Shown: positions 35,079-42,931 of the stretch, piece after piece
Position numbering within the stretch: position 1 is the stretch's first letter
How the letters are laid out: each line of letters begins with the position of its first letter
Assembly (NCBI RefSeq): GCF_008704655.1
Contig: NZ_CP023688.1
Coordinates: 4,898,001-4,962,000 of the forward strand
DNA length: 64,000 nt
Reading direction: 5' to 3'
DNA from: Streptomyces rimosus
Lineage (GTDB): Bacteria > Actinomycetota > Actinomycetes > Streptomycetales > Streptomycetaceae
Made by a program: the position numbers and the translations under genes
Notes under the pieces: model-generated
What the model saw: only the letters and a program-made list of their open reading frames with translations
Database searches by the model: none
What the model was told of the DNA's origin: nothing

Positions 35079-36638
35079 GTGCCACGTGGTGACGGACGAC
35101 TCAGCCACGACCTGCTCCCCGGCGAGAAGGGCCCCCAGGACGCATGTGGCGTCTTCGGTGTCTGGGCTCCGGGTGAAGAGGTCGCCAAACTCACCTATTT
35201 CGGGCTGTATGCCCTGCAGCACCGCGGACAGGAGTCCGCGGGCATCGCAGTGAGCAACGGCTCCCAGATCCTGGTCTTCAAGGACATGGGCCTGGTTTCC
35301 CAGGTCTTCGACGAAACTTCCCTCGGCTCTCTTCAGGGCCACATCGCCGTGGGCCACGCCCGCTACTCCACCACCGGTGCCTCGGTGTGGGAGAACGCCC
35401 AGCCGACGTTCCGTGCCACCGCGCACGGCTCGATAGCACTGGGCCACAACGGCAACCTGGTCAACACCGCCGAGCTGGCCGAGATGGTCGCCGCGCTCCC
35501 CCGGGAGAACGGCCGCGCGACCCAGGTGGCGGCCACCAACGACACCGATCTGGTCACGGCCCTGCTGGCCGGCCAGGTCGACGAGGACGGCAAGCCGCTG
35601 ACCGTCGAGGAGGCCGCGCCGCGCGTCCTGCCCAAGGTCATGGGCGCCTTCTCGCTGTGCTTCATGGACGAGCACACCCTGTACGCCGCCCGTGACCCGC
35701 AGGGCATCCGCCCGCTGGTCCTCGGCCGCCTGGAGCGCGGCTGGGTGGTGGCCTCGGAGACGGCCGCCCTGGACATCTGCGGCGCCAGCTTCATCCGCGA
35801 GATCGAGCCCGGCGAGATGATCGCCGTCGACGAGAACGGCCTGCGCAGCTCCCGCTTCGCCGAGGCCAAGCCCAAGGGCTGTGTCTTCGAGTACGTCTAC
35901 CTGGCGCGCCCGGACACCGACATCGCGGGCCGCAACGTGTACCTCTCCCGGGTGGAGATGGGCCGCAAGCTGGCCGCCGAGGCCCCCGCCGACGCCGACC
36001 TGGTCATAGCGACGCCGGAGTCCGGCACCCCGGCCGCCGTCGGCTACGCCGAGGCCAGCGGTATCCCGTACGGCGTCGGCCTGGTCAAGAACTCCTACGT
36101 CGGCCGGACCTTCATCCAGCCCTCGCAGACCATCCGCCAGCTGGGCATCCGCCTCAAGCTCAACCCGCTCAGGGAAGTCATCCGCGGCAAGCGCCTGGTG
36201 GTCGTCGACGACTCGATCGTCCGCGGCAACACCCAGCGCGCCCTGGTCCGGATGCTGCGCGAGGCCGGTGCCGCCGAGGTCCACATCCGGATCTCCTCGC
36301 CGCCGATCAAGTGGCCGTGCTTCTACGGCATCGACTTCGCCACCCGCGCCGAGCTGATCGCCAACGGGCTGACCGTGGACGAGATCGGCACCTCGCTGGG
36401 CGCCGACTCCCTGGCGTACATCTCGATCGACGGCATGATCGAGTCGACGACGATCGCCAAGCCGAACCTGTGCCGCGCGTGCTTCGACGGCCAGTACCCG
36501 ATCGAGCTGCCCGACCCGGAGCTGCTGGGCAAGCACCTCCTGGAATCGGAGACCGCGGGCCGGTCCAAGCCGGACCTGGACGGCGTCGAGACGCTGACGG
36601 CAGGGGTCGGCGGCGCCGACGCGCTGCGCCGCCCGTAG
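35079..36638 (+). CDS. purF: amidophosphoribosyltransferase
   Basis: PurF (519 aa) makes 5-phosphoribosylamine from PRPP and glutamine, the first step of the pathway. The N-terminal nucleophile is Cys23 (DACGVFGVWAPGEE), implying removal of a 22-residue propeptide. The PRTase loop is LVVVDDSIVRGNTQRAL. Cys residues in PKGCVFEYVY, PCFYGIDF and NLCRACFDGQYP match the ligands of the B. subtilis-type 4Fe-4S cluster, so it should be the iron-sulfur form. The start is GTG at 35079. purM follows 35 bp downstream, probably in the same transcript. Confidence 0.97.
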   Translation: MPRGDGRLSHDLLPGEKGPQDACGVFGVWAPGEEVAKLTYFGLYALQHRGQESAGIAVSNGSQILVFKDMGLVSQVFDETSLGSLQGHIAVGHARYSTTGASVWENAQPTFRATAHGSIALGHNGNLVNTAELAEMVAALPRENGRATQVAATNDTDLVTALLAGQVDEDGKPLTVEEAAPRVLPKVMGAFSLCFMDEHTLYAARDPQGIRPLVLGRLERGWVVASETAALDICGASFIREIEPGEMIAVDENGLRSSRFAEAKPKGCVFEYVYLARPDTDIAGRNVYLSRVEMGRKLAAEAPADADLVIATPESGTPAAVGYAEASGIPYGVGLVKNSYVGRTFIQPSQTIRQLGIRLKLNPLREVIRGKRLVVVDDSIVRGNTQRALVRMLREAGAAEVHIRISSPPIKWPCFYGIDFATRAELIANGLTVDEIGTSLGADSLAYISIDGMIESTTIAKPNLCRACFDGQYPIELPDPELLGKHLLESETAGRSKPDLDGVETLTAGVGGADALRRP

Positions 36639-36673
36639 AGCTCGTACCCACCGACAGGAAAGATCTCAACGCC

Positions 36674-37768
36674 ATGTCTGCCGAGTCTTTTGAGCGTGCC
36701 CCGGACGCGGGCACCAGCGCCAGCTACGCAGCAGCGGGCGTGGACATCGAAGCGGGCGACCGCGCCGTCGACCTGATGAAGCAGTGGGTCAAGAAGGCCA
36801 CCCGCCCCGAGGTCGTCGGCGGCCTCGGCGGGTTCGCCGGCCTCTTCGACGCCTCGGCCCTCAAGAGGTACGAGCGGCCGCTGCTCGCCTCGGCCACCGA
36901 CGGCGTCGGCACCAAGGTCGACATCGCCCGCCGGATGGGCGTCTACGACACCATCGGCCACGACCTGGTCGGCATGGTCGTGGACGACCTGGTCGTCTGC
37001 GGTGCCGAGCCGCTGTTCATGACCGACTACATCTGCGTCGGCAAGGTCTACCCGGAGCGGGTCGCGGCGATCGTCAAGGGCATCGCCGAGGGCTGTGTGC
37101 TGGCCGGCTGCGCGCTGGTCGGCGGGGAGACCGCCGAGCACCCGGGGCTGCTCGGGGCGGACGACTTCGATGTGGCGGGCGCCGGTACGGGTGTCGTCGA
37201 GGCGGACCGGGTGCTGGGCGCGGATCGTATCCGTACGGGTGACGTCGTCCTCGCGATGGCGTCCTCCGGGCTTCACTCGAACGGGTACTCACTCGTTCGC
37301 CATGTGCTGTTCGACCGGGCCGGGATGTCCCTGGACCAGCGGGTCGAGGAGCTCGGCCGCACCGTCGGCGAGGAGCTGCTGGAGCCCACCAAGATCTACT
37401 CGCTGGACTGCCTGGCGCTGACCCGCACCACCGATGTGCACGCCTTCTCGCACATCACCGGCGGCGGCCTGGCCAACAACCTGGCCCGCGTCATCCCGGA
37501 CCACCTGCACGCCACGGTCGACCGGTCCACCTGGACGCCGGGCGCGGTCTTCGACCTGGTGGGCAAGGCCGGCCAGGTGGAGCGGCTGGAGCTGGAGAAG
37601 ACCCTGAACATGGGCGTCGGCATGATCGCCGTCGTGCCGCCGGAGTCGGTGGACGTGGCGCTGGCCACCCTCGCGGACCGCGGTGTGGACGCCTGGGTCA
37701 GCGGTGAGATCGTCGAGCGCGGCGCGCACACCGAGGCCGTGACCCTGACCGGTGACCACCCTGCCTGA
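36674..37768 (+). CDS. purM: phosphoribosylformylglycinamidine cyclo-ligase
   Basis: PurM (364 aa) closes the imidazole ring, converting FGAM to AIR with ATP. It has YAAAGVDIEAGDRAVDLMK, LLASATDGVGTKVDIARRMG, VDDLVVCGAEPLFMTDYICV, LVGGETAEHPGLL and HITGGGLANNLARV. The length is normal. The ATG at 36674 follows GACAGGAAAG and is 35 bp after purF. A terminator hairpin lies 27 bp after its stop. Confidence 0.97.
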   Translation: MSAESFERAPDAGTSASYAAAGVDIEAGDRAVDLMKQWVKKATRPEVVGGLGGFAGLFDASALKRYERPLLASATDGVGTKVDIARRMGVYDTIGHDLVGMVVDDLVVCGAEPLFMTDYICVGKVYPERVAAIVKGIAEGCVLAGCALVGGETAEHPGLLGADDFDVAGAGTGVVEADRVLGADRIRTGDVVLAMASSGLHSNGYSLVRHVLFDRAGMSLDQRVEELGRTVGEELLEPTKIYSLDCLALTRTTDVHAFSHITGGGLANNLARVIPDHLHATVDRSTWTPGAVFDLVGKAGQVERLELEKTLNMGVGMIAVVPPESVDVALATLADRGVDAWVSGEIVERGAHTEAVTLTGDHPA

Positions 37769-37794
37769 GGTGCCCGCCCTCAGGGCAGCACAGA

Positions 37795-37826
37795 ACCCGG
37801 TCCGAGGTCACCACCCCGGACCGGGT
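37795..37826. terminator. terminator between purM and DUF3073 gene
   Basis: ACCCGGTCCG (37795-37804) pairs with CGGACCGGGT (37817-37826) across a 12-nt loop. It sits between two converging genes and can serve both. Confidence 0.7.
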
Positions 37827-37878
37827 CCGTGGAACTGCTGTGCACACCGTGCACGCACGACAAAAAAGACGTCGTACG

Positions 37879-38139
37879 TCAGGCGCGACGACGCTGCTGG
37901 GACGAGTTGCCCTCGTCCTCGTCATCGTCGTCTCGGTTGTAAAGGTCGGCGTACCGCGCGTACGGGTCGTCGTCCTCTTCATCCTCGAACGGCTCGCCGT
38001 TCGGCGGCTGCTGCTGTGCCGGCTGTTGCGGCGATGCACCCAGCTCTTCGGCCAGGCGTGAGAGATCAGTCCCACCGCTGTTGTACTTCAGCTGGCGGGC
38101 GACCTTCGTCTGCTTGGCCTTGGCCCGGCCGCGCCCCAT
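37879..38139 (-). CDS. DUF3073 family protein
   Basis: This 86-aa protein has the conserved N-terminus MGRGRAKAKQTKVARQLKYN followed by a Gln/Pro-rich linker and a very acidic tail (EDEEDDDPYARYADLYNRDD). It matches the actinobacterial DUF3073 family, which has no known function. The basic head and acidic tail suggest nucleic-acid contact, but this is a guess. The gene stands alone on the minus strand. Confidence 0.9.
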   Translation of the reverse strand: MGRGRAKAKQTKVARQLKYNSGGTDLSRLAEELGASPQQPAQQQPPNGEPFEDEEDDDPYARYADLYNRDDDDEDEGNSSQQRRRA

Positions 38140-38700
38140 GGCTCGACCCCCTCAACGACGGGGCTCGACGGCCCCAGAGTCTTGACACGCGTTCATGATT
38201 CAGAGCGGACTCTCGACGGAGAGACCGGCCCGTAGGGCTTTAACGGTACCTGCTTCCGCGGCCATACGGTACGTCGCCCGCACCACCGACCGCTCGGCAT
38301 GACCGGCGAGACGCCCCGTCCCCGCTGGTCAGCTGCGATTTTAACCTGTTCGGACCGGCGACCCGCCGACGGGTGGTGAGGGATGTCTCCTTCACCACCC
38401 GTGATCCCTTACGCAGCGCTCAGAGATCGTTACGCGACCGGTTCCGCCTCCGCTTCCCGCACCCTGCGTGCCGCGGCCCGGCACGGTCCGTGACCGGTGC
38501 CGCGTTCGCAGGGGCATAGGAGCTGTCCCCGGGCCGTCCGACAGCATGATCGGATCGCGATCGGCTTCGGTCGGACCCGAGCATTGAGGGACATTGTCGG
38601 TCGGAACCGGTCGTCATCGCTCGCCCGACCGGCCGGAAAAATGGCCTGAATTCGACGTCCGGGCCGACGGACGCTGCCGTCCGCCGACCGGGCGTACGGG
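38140..38700. other. intergenic region between vdh and DUF3073 gene, with a hairpin
   Basis: This 561-bp region has no protein gene that I can support. At 38369-38402 there is a perfect 11-bp stem (ACGGGTGGTGA / TCACCACCCGT) with a 12-nt loop, and the sequence AGGGAT / ATCCCT overlapping it could pair alternatively. Patches of CGATCGG/CCGATCG-type dyads occur at 38550-38580. An unannotated small RNA is possible; so is a long leader of the DUF3073 gene (minus strand). Confidence 0.4.
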
Positions 38701-39801
38701 TCAGGACCGCCGGGCGTCCGCCATGCGCTGCTCGGCCAGCCGGTCCGCCGCGGCGGCCGGCGGAATGCCGTCCTCCTTCGCACGAGCGAATATCGCCAGC
38801 GTGGTGTCGAAGATCTTTGCCGCCTTGGTCTTGCAGCGGTCGAAGTCAAAACCGTGCAGCTCATCGGCAACCTGGATCACGCCACCGGCGTTCACGACGT
38901 AGTCCGGCGCGTAGAGGATGCCACGGTCGGCGAGGTCCTTCTCGACGCCCGGGTGCGCCAGCTGGTTGTTGGCGGCGCCGCAGACCACCTTCGCGGTCAG
39001 CGCCGGCACCGTCTCGTCGTTCAGGGCGCCGCCGAGGGCGCACGGCGCGTAGAGGTCCAGGCCCTCCGTACGGATCAGCGTGCCCGTGTCCGCGGCCACG
39101 GTGACCTGCGGGTGCCGGGAGCGGACGCGCTCGATCGACTCGGCGCGCACATCGGTGATCACGACCTCGGCGCCGTCCTGGAGGAGGTGCTCGACGAGGT
39201 GGTGGCCCACCTTGCCGACGCCCGCGACGCCGACCTTGCGGCCGCGCAGCGTCGGGTCGCCCCACAGGTGCTGGGCGGAAGCGCGCATTCCCTGGAAGAC
39301 GCCGAAGGCGGTCAGGACCGAGGAGTCGCCGGCGCCGCCGTTCTCGGGGGAGCGGCCGGTGGTCCACCGGTTCGCACGGGCGACGATGTCCATGTCCGCG
39401 ACATAGGTGCCGACGTCGCACGCGGTCACGTAACGGCCTCCGAGAGAGGCCACGAACCGGCCGTAAGCGAGCAGGAGTTCCTCGGTCTTGATCAGCTCGG
39501 GGTCACCGATGATCACGGCCTTGCCGCCACCGTGGTCGAGACCGGCGAGGGCGTTCTTGTACGACATGCCACGGGAGAGGTTCAGGGCGTCCAGCACGGC
39601 CTCGTCTTCGGAGGCGTACGCGTGGAAGCGGGTGCCGCCGAGGGCCGGGCCCAGGGCGGTGTCGTGGATGGCGATGACGGCCCGCAGACCGCTGGCGCGG
39701 TCCTGGCACAGGACGACTTGCTCGTGGCCACCCTGCTCGGAACGGAACAGGGTGTGCAGGACGCCGCCGTCGGCGCTGACGGGAAGACGTACGTCGGTCA
39801 C
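38701..39801 (-). CDS. vdh: valine (branched-chain amino acid) dehydrogenase
   Basis: Vdh (366 aa) oxidatively deaminates valine, leucine and isoleucine to 2-oxo acids using NAD; the products feed branched fatty acid and polyketide starters. It has [40 protein letters not shown] with the catalytic Lys region, and a Rossmann fold [20 protein letters not shown]. The C-terminal half reads [20 protein letters not shown]. The GTG at 39801 is chosen because GGGAG lies 8 nt upstream and it matches the known Streptomyces N-terminus (MTDV). An ATG at 39816 is the alternative. Confidence 0.95.
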   Translation of the reverse strand: MTDVRLPVSADGGVLHTLFRSEQGGHEQVVLCQDRASGLRAVIAIHDTALGPALGGTRFHAYASEDEAVLDALNLSRGMSYKNALAGLDHGGGKAVIIGDPELIKTEELLLAYGRFVASLGGRYVTACDVGTYVADMDIVARANRWTTGRSPENGGAGDSSVLTAFGVFQGMRASAQHLWGDPTLRGRKVGVAGVGKVGHHLVEHLLQDGAEVVITDVRAESIERVRSRHPQVTVAADTGTLIRTEGLDLYAPCALGGALNDETVPALTAKVVCGAANNQLAHPGVEKDLADRGILYAPDYVVNAGGVIQVADELHGFDFDRCKTKAAKIFDTTLAIFARAKEDGIPPAAAADRLAEQRMADARRS

Positions 39802-40081
39802 GGTGGTGACTCCCATAAGTCGCGGAGGACGCCCTCCGGTGGCTCCCACGTACTTGTGGCAGGGGGGAGGGCGGGAGGGCCGGTCGGGAAGAGAGTAAGA
39901 CCTGAAGGGGGCACTGATCGGTGCAGTGCGAAGGATCACCCTCTCCTGGGGGACGGGCGTGGGACGATTTGCCGTACCTCGGGCCGGGCGGCGTGAGCCA
40001 ACTCCCGGCACTTTGCACCTCTTTGCCATTCTTTGCTGTTGTTTCCGTGGGCGGCATCGTGAAGGAATCGAAGGAGCGGGC

Positions 40082-40918
40082 GTGGCCCTGGCGTCGTCGG
40101 TGATGGTCCCGTACGCGGCATATCTACGGGTCTACGAGCCGCTGGCAGCGTTCCCCGAGCCGGAGCGCTCCTACTGGGCGCGCTACGCCCGGCGCGCCGA
40201 GACCCCTACGGTTCAGGACGAACTTCGGCGGTCCCTGGCCGATTTGCTGCCCACTCCGCCCGTTCCGGTGCCGGTTCACGAGAGCCGCGACGCCTTCGTC
40301 GCGGTCGTGGACGGCGTGACGTGCGTCTGTCCCTGGCGGACGCGGCTGCGCGGCTGGCAGGCCCTGGAGGAGCTGTCCGAACTGCTGCCGGCGCCGGTGC
40401 TGGACGCGGCGCTGCCGCCGGTGGTACGGCGCCAGGCGGCCGCGGACTACGAGGAGTGGCTGGAGCGCAATCCGGACGCCCGGCCGTGGATCCGTACCGC
40501 CACCTGGCACGTACCGGTGCGCTGGTTCGCGCTGTTCGGCGACGACGAGCGGGAGTACACCAAGAGCGAGCAGGGCCCGGTGCTGCGCTACCGCACGCCC
40601 ATGGTGCAGGCGCGGCGCCGGGTGGCGCGGGGGCTGCGGACGCTGCGCGACTCCCTGGAGGAGGGCCCGCTGATCGACGGCCTGGTGGACGTGGGCCGCT
40701 GGCTGGAGGAGTTCCATCCGCGGGCGCTGGTGGAGCTGGACTACGGCGGGCTGGTGCACGCGGTGCCCGAGGGGCAGCTCGCCGAGGACCGGTCGGCCGC
40801 CGAGGTGGCGGACGGGCTGGCGGCGCTGCGGGAGGGCGACAGCGACCGGGCCGGCGAGGCGTACGAGAAGCTGTCGGACCGGTGGCGTGAGGTGCGCGAG
40901 CGGCAGTTCGCCAGCTGA
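40082..40918 (+). CDS. conserved hypothetical protein, 278 aa
   Basis: I do not recognise a characterised family. The protein is soluble and Arg/Glu-rich, with [20 protein letters not shown] at the start, a [20 protein letters not shown] segment and a helical C-terminal half ([20 protein letters not shown]). It is divergent from vdh and upstream of bldC, where Streptomyces genomes carry a conserved hypothetical gene. The start is GTG at 40082, 5 nt after AAGGAG. Confidence 0.85.
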   Translation: MALASSVMVPYAAYLRVYEPLAAFPEPERSYWARYARRAETPTVQDELRRSLADLLPTPPVPVPVHESRDAFVAVVDGVTCVCPWRTRLRGWQALEELSELLPAPVLDAALPPVVRRQAAADYEEWLERNPDARPWIRTATWHVPVRWFALFGDDEREYTKSEQGPVLRYRTPMVQARRRVARGLRTLRDSLEEGPLIDGLVDVGRWLEEFHPRALVELDYGGLVHAVPEGQLAEDRSAAEVADGLAALREGDSDRAGEAYEKLSDRWREVRERQFAS

Positions 40919-41023
40919 GACGGCGGGTGCGGGAGGGGTGCGCGGGGCCGCTGCGCTGCGTACGGTCTTGCGATGCGGTTCGTAGGGTGACCCGACGCGG
41001 CCCGTACGGGCTCCGGCCGGCCC

Positions 41024-41046
41024 TTGTCGTTCCCGCGGAACGACAA
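41024..41046. promoter_or_regulatory. perfect 23-bp inverted repeat in long bldC upstream region
   Basis: TTGTCGTTCC (41024-41033) and GGAACGACAA (41037-41046) are perfect 10-bp arms with a CGC spacer. It is 106 bp beyond the hypothetical gene and 495 bp before bldC. It has AAAA but no T tract after it, so it could be an operator or a terminator. The rest of the 622-bp bldC upstream region has a second small dyad, GTGACTGATCGTCAC (41285-41299), and no clear gene apart from a doubtful 25-codon frame. Confidence 0.5.
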
Positions 41047-41070
41047 AATGATCAGCGGCCGACGAGGTTC

Positions 41071-41148
41071 GTGCACACTACTGAGACGAAGGTGAAGGAC
41101 GTAGGTCCCGATCCGGACGATTACCTCAAGCGTGACCTAAAGCACTGA
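41071..41148 (+). CDS. possible 25-aa small peptide upstream of bldC
   Basis: A short frame from GTG 41071 to TGA 41148 encodes 25 aa, charged and hydrophilic, ending PDPDDYLKRDLKH. GAGG precedes it at a short spacing of 3 nt. Its third-position GC is lower than in real neighbours (about 14 of 25), so it may be non-coding. It is listed because it follows the 23-bp palindrome and lies in the otherwise empty region before bldC. Confidence 0.25.
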   Translation: MHTTETKVKDVGPDPDDYLKRDLKH

Positions 41149-41540
41149 CTTCGGGCCTTGCGGCCAAGCCATACCCTCGTGCCAAAATAGGACAAGGAGC
41201 CCGACAAGGGTTCCTTCCGTCCTAGTAAGGGCGGATAGTTCGCTATTGCGCTCCTTGGTGGGTCTGATGGCGGGTGGTCACTGTGTGACTGATCGTCACG
41301 GTGGGGTGACTGTCCGCTATGGCATGGTCCATCGGCTTCCGCCGAGGTTGAACACCTGAGAGGGCAATTCCATCGGTTTGGCCGACGTGGCTGGACAGAT
41401 GGTGTAGTTGTAGTGCCGAGGACAAGCCGTTCGTCCTATAACCGACTCGGCCCGCGTCCGCCATTTCGGGCAACGCGGGTCAAGGTGCAGAATTTAGAGG
41501 AAAGAACCGTGATGGTTCGGTTCTCCCGAGGAGGCCGCTC

Positions 41541-41747
41541 ATGACCGCTCGCACCCCTGACGCCGAGCCGCTGCTTACCCCCGCCGAGGTCGCCACGATG
41601 TTCCGCGTGGACCCGAAGACGGTGACCCGCTGGGCCAAGGCAGGCAAGCTCACGTCCATCCGCACGCTCGGAGGACACCGGCGCTACCGCGAGGCCGAGG
41701 TTCGCGCACTGCTCGCGGGCATTCCGCAGCAGCGCAGCGAATCCTGA
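41541..41747 (+). CDS. bldC: developmental regulator BldC (MerR-like DNA-binding protein)
   Basis: BldC (68 aa) is a single-domain MerR-like protein that binds head-to-tail on direct repeats and delays or controls sporulation and antibiotic genes in Streptomyces. It reads LLTPAEVATMFRVDPKTVTR WAKAGKLTSIRTLGGHRRYR, the winged HTH, then EAEVRALLAGIPQQRSES. There is no dimerisation coil or effector domain. The ATG follows GAGGAGGCC. A perfect hairpin plus T-run 160 bp downstream terminates it, so it is monocistronic. The gene is recognised with high confidence. Confidence 0.97.
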   Translation: MTARTPDAEPLLTPAEVATMFRVDPKTVTRWAKAGKLTSIRTLGGHRRYREAEVRALLAGIPQQRSES

Positions 41748-41906
41748 ACAACCGCATGACCGGGCTGTTTTCGGGCCCCCCAACCCGATACCGGCCCATG
41801 GAGCCCCAGCCGGCTCCGCTCAGCACCACCTAGCACCACAAAGCTCCATATGACGCGGTGTCTGCCCCAACAGGCGCCACACCCGCACCATCTGGGTACG
41901 TCATCG

Positions 41907-41944
41907 ATCGCGCTGGACTCCGCCGGGTCCAGCGCGATTTTTTT
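41907..41944 (+). terminator. intrinsic terminator of bldC
   Basis: ATCGCGCTGGAC (41907-41918) pairs perfectly with GTCCAGCGCGAT (41927-41938) and is followed by seven Ts, a textbook rho-independent terminator and the clearest in the window. Confidence 0.92.
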
Positions 41945-42059
41945 GTGCGCGCCGAACCGGGCCCGGAGCCGGCCCGGCCGGCTGGACACCGCCCGCGGGG
42001 GCCGCCGGGAGCGGGCCCCCGCCGTTCTCCGGTCCAGTCCGCGGACTGCCGGGTGGGTG

Positions 42060-42107
42060 GTGCAATTGCACATATTAAATTGACCGGGTGTAGGGCGGCC
42101 GTAAGCT
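42060..42107 (+). promoter_or_regulatory. palindrome and promoter-like sequence in an AT-rich patch
   Basis: GTGCAATTGCAC (42060-42071) is a perfect 12-bp palindrome, followed by ATATTAAA and a possible promoter, TTGACC (42080-42085), 16-bp spacer, TAAGCT (42102-42107). It points into the region antisense to the small CxxC gene. No plus-strand gene follows that I can support, so it may drive an RNA. The remainder of 41748-42249 holds only the bldC terminator and GC-rich repeats. Confidence 0.35.
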
Positions 42108-42249
42108 TCCCGGTTCCCGAAAGTCGTCCGGTGACACCCGTCACAGGCATGGACGCTTGTGGCCTCGACGCCGCTGCGATAAAGGGCCCGCGCCCCGCTC
42201 CTTCCTCAACAGCCTCCCACCGCAAGGCCGGTGGGGAAGGCGCCGTTGG

Positions 42250-42555
42250 TCACCGGGCGGCGGGACTTTCGTCCTCCGCCGCTCCGGCCGGCGGCGCGTG
42301 GGCGGCTTCGGAGGACGCCGGGTCCGTGTGCGGTGGGGCGCCAGAGGCCGTGGAAGGGCCCGTGGCGGGCCTTTCGGGCGGTCGAGCGGCGGAGTCGGCG
42401 GCAGGAGCGCCGTCGGCGCGGCCACGGGGCTCCATGGCGAGCCGCAGCAGGCGGGCGCACACGGGGCAGTGGCGGGTCAGGTGGCGATATCCCGTGGCGG
42501 CCGACAGATGGGCCCGCAGCAGCGCTCTGGTCTCGTGCCTGGCGGCTGTCGGCAT
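42250..42555 (-). CDS. small CxxC protein (DUF6274-like)
   Basis: This 101-aa protein starts MPTAARHETRALLRAHLSAA TGYRHLTRHCPVCARLLRLA and then becomes a low-complexity Ala/Pro tail. The N-terminal 45 residues with the HCPVC motif look conserved and resemble the actinobacterial DUF6274 group as I remember it. The CxxC plus adjacent His could bind zinc. GGAGGAG precedes the ATG at good spacing. Function unknown. Confidence 0.75.
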   Translation of the reverse strand: MPTAARHETRALLRAHLSAATGYRHLTRHCPVCARLLRLAMEPRGRADGAPAADSAARPPERPATGPSTASGAPPHTDPASSEAAHAPPAGAAEDESPAAR

Positions 42556-42710
42556 CGCAACTCCTCCCGGCCCCGCGCTCTGCCTCGTGACTACCGGCGG
42601 TGCACGCCTCGGTCAATACGCGGAACGGCCCCCGGTCCGTACGCCCCCGGCCTTCAGGCCACGGGGTGCAACACTCCCGTCCACACTCCCCGGCCGGAGG
42701 GCAACGCAAA

Positions 42711-42738
42711 CGGCCCGCATCCCAGAGGATGCGGGCCG
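42711..42738 (-). terminator. terminator of tRNA-Asp copy 1
   Basis: CGGCCCGCATCC (42711-42722) pairs with GGATGCGGGCCG (42727-42738) around a 4-nt loop, with TTTG following on the minus strand. It lies 7 bp downstream of the tRNA. Confidence 0.8.
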
Positions 42739-42745
42739 ATCGATG

Positions 42746-42820
42746 CGGTCCTGACGGGATTTGAACCCGCGGCCTCCACCTTGACAGGGTGGCGAGCACT
42801 CCAAACTGCTCCACAGGACC
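42746..42820 (-). tRNA. tRNA-Asp(GTC), copy 1
   Basis: The minus strand folds as a 75-nt tRNA with acceptor GGTCCTG/CAGGACC, discriminator G, anticodon loop CTGTCAA (GTC) and T-loop TTCAAAT. It is identical to the copy at 48509-48583 and lies 111 bp downstream of hrpA. Confidence 0.97.
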
Positions 42821-42931
42821 TTGGTGCCGCTTCCGCTTGCGCGGTGCTGCGAAGCAAGACTCTACAGCAGGTCAGGGGGTGCGGTCGAACCCGGTCCCGG
42901 CGGCCCGTACGGGAGGGGCCGCCGGGACCGC

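Noticed and set aside
35079-37768. a single large pur operon including purF, purM and purSQL
   Set aside because: An exporter/TetR pair and an MDMPI-like gene separate purL from purF, with a convergent gene between, so they cannot be one transcript.
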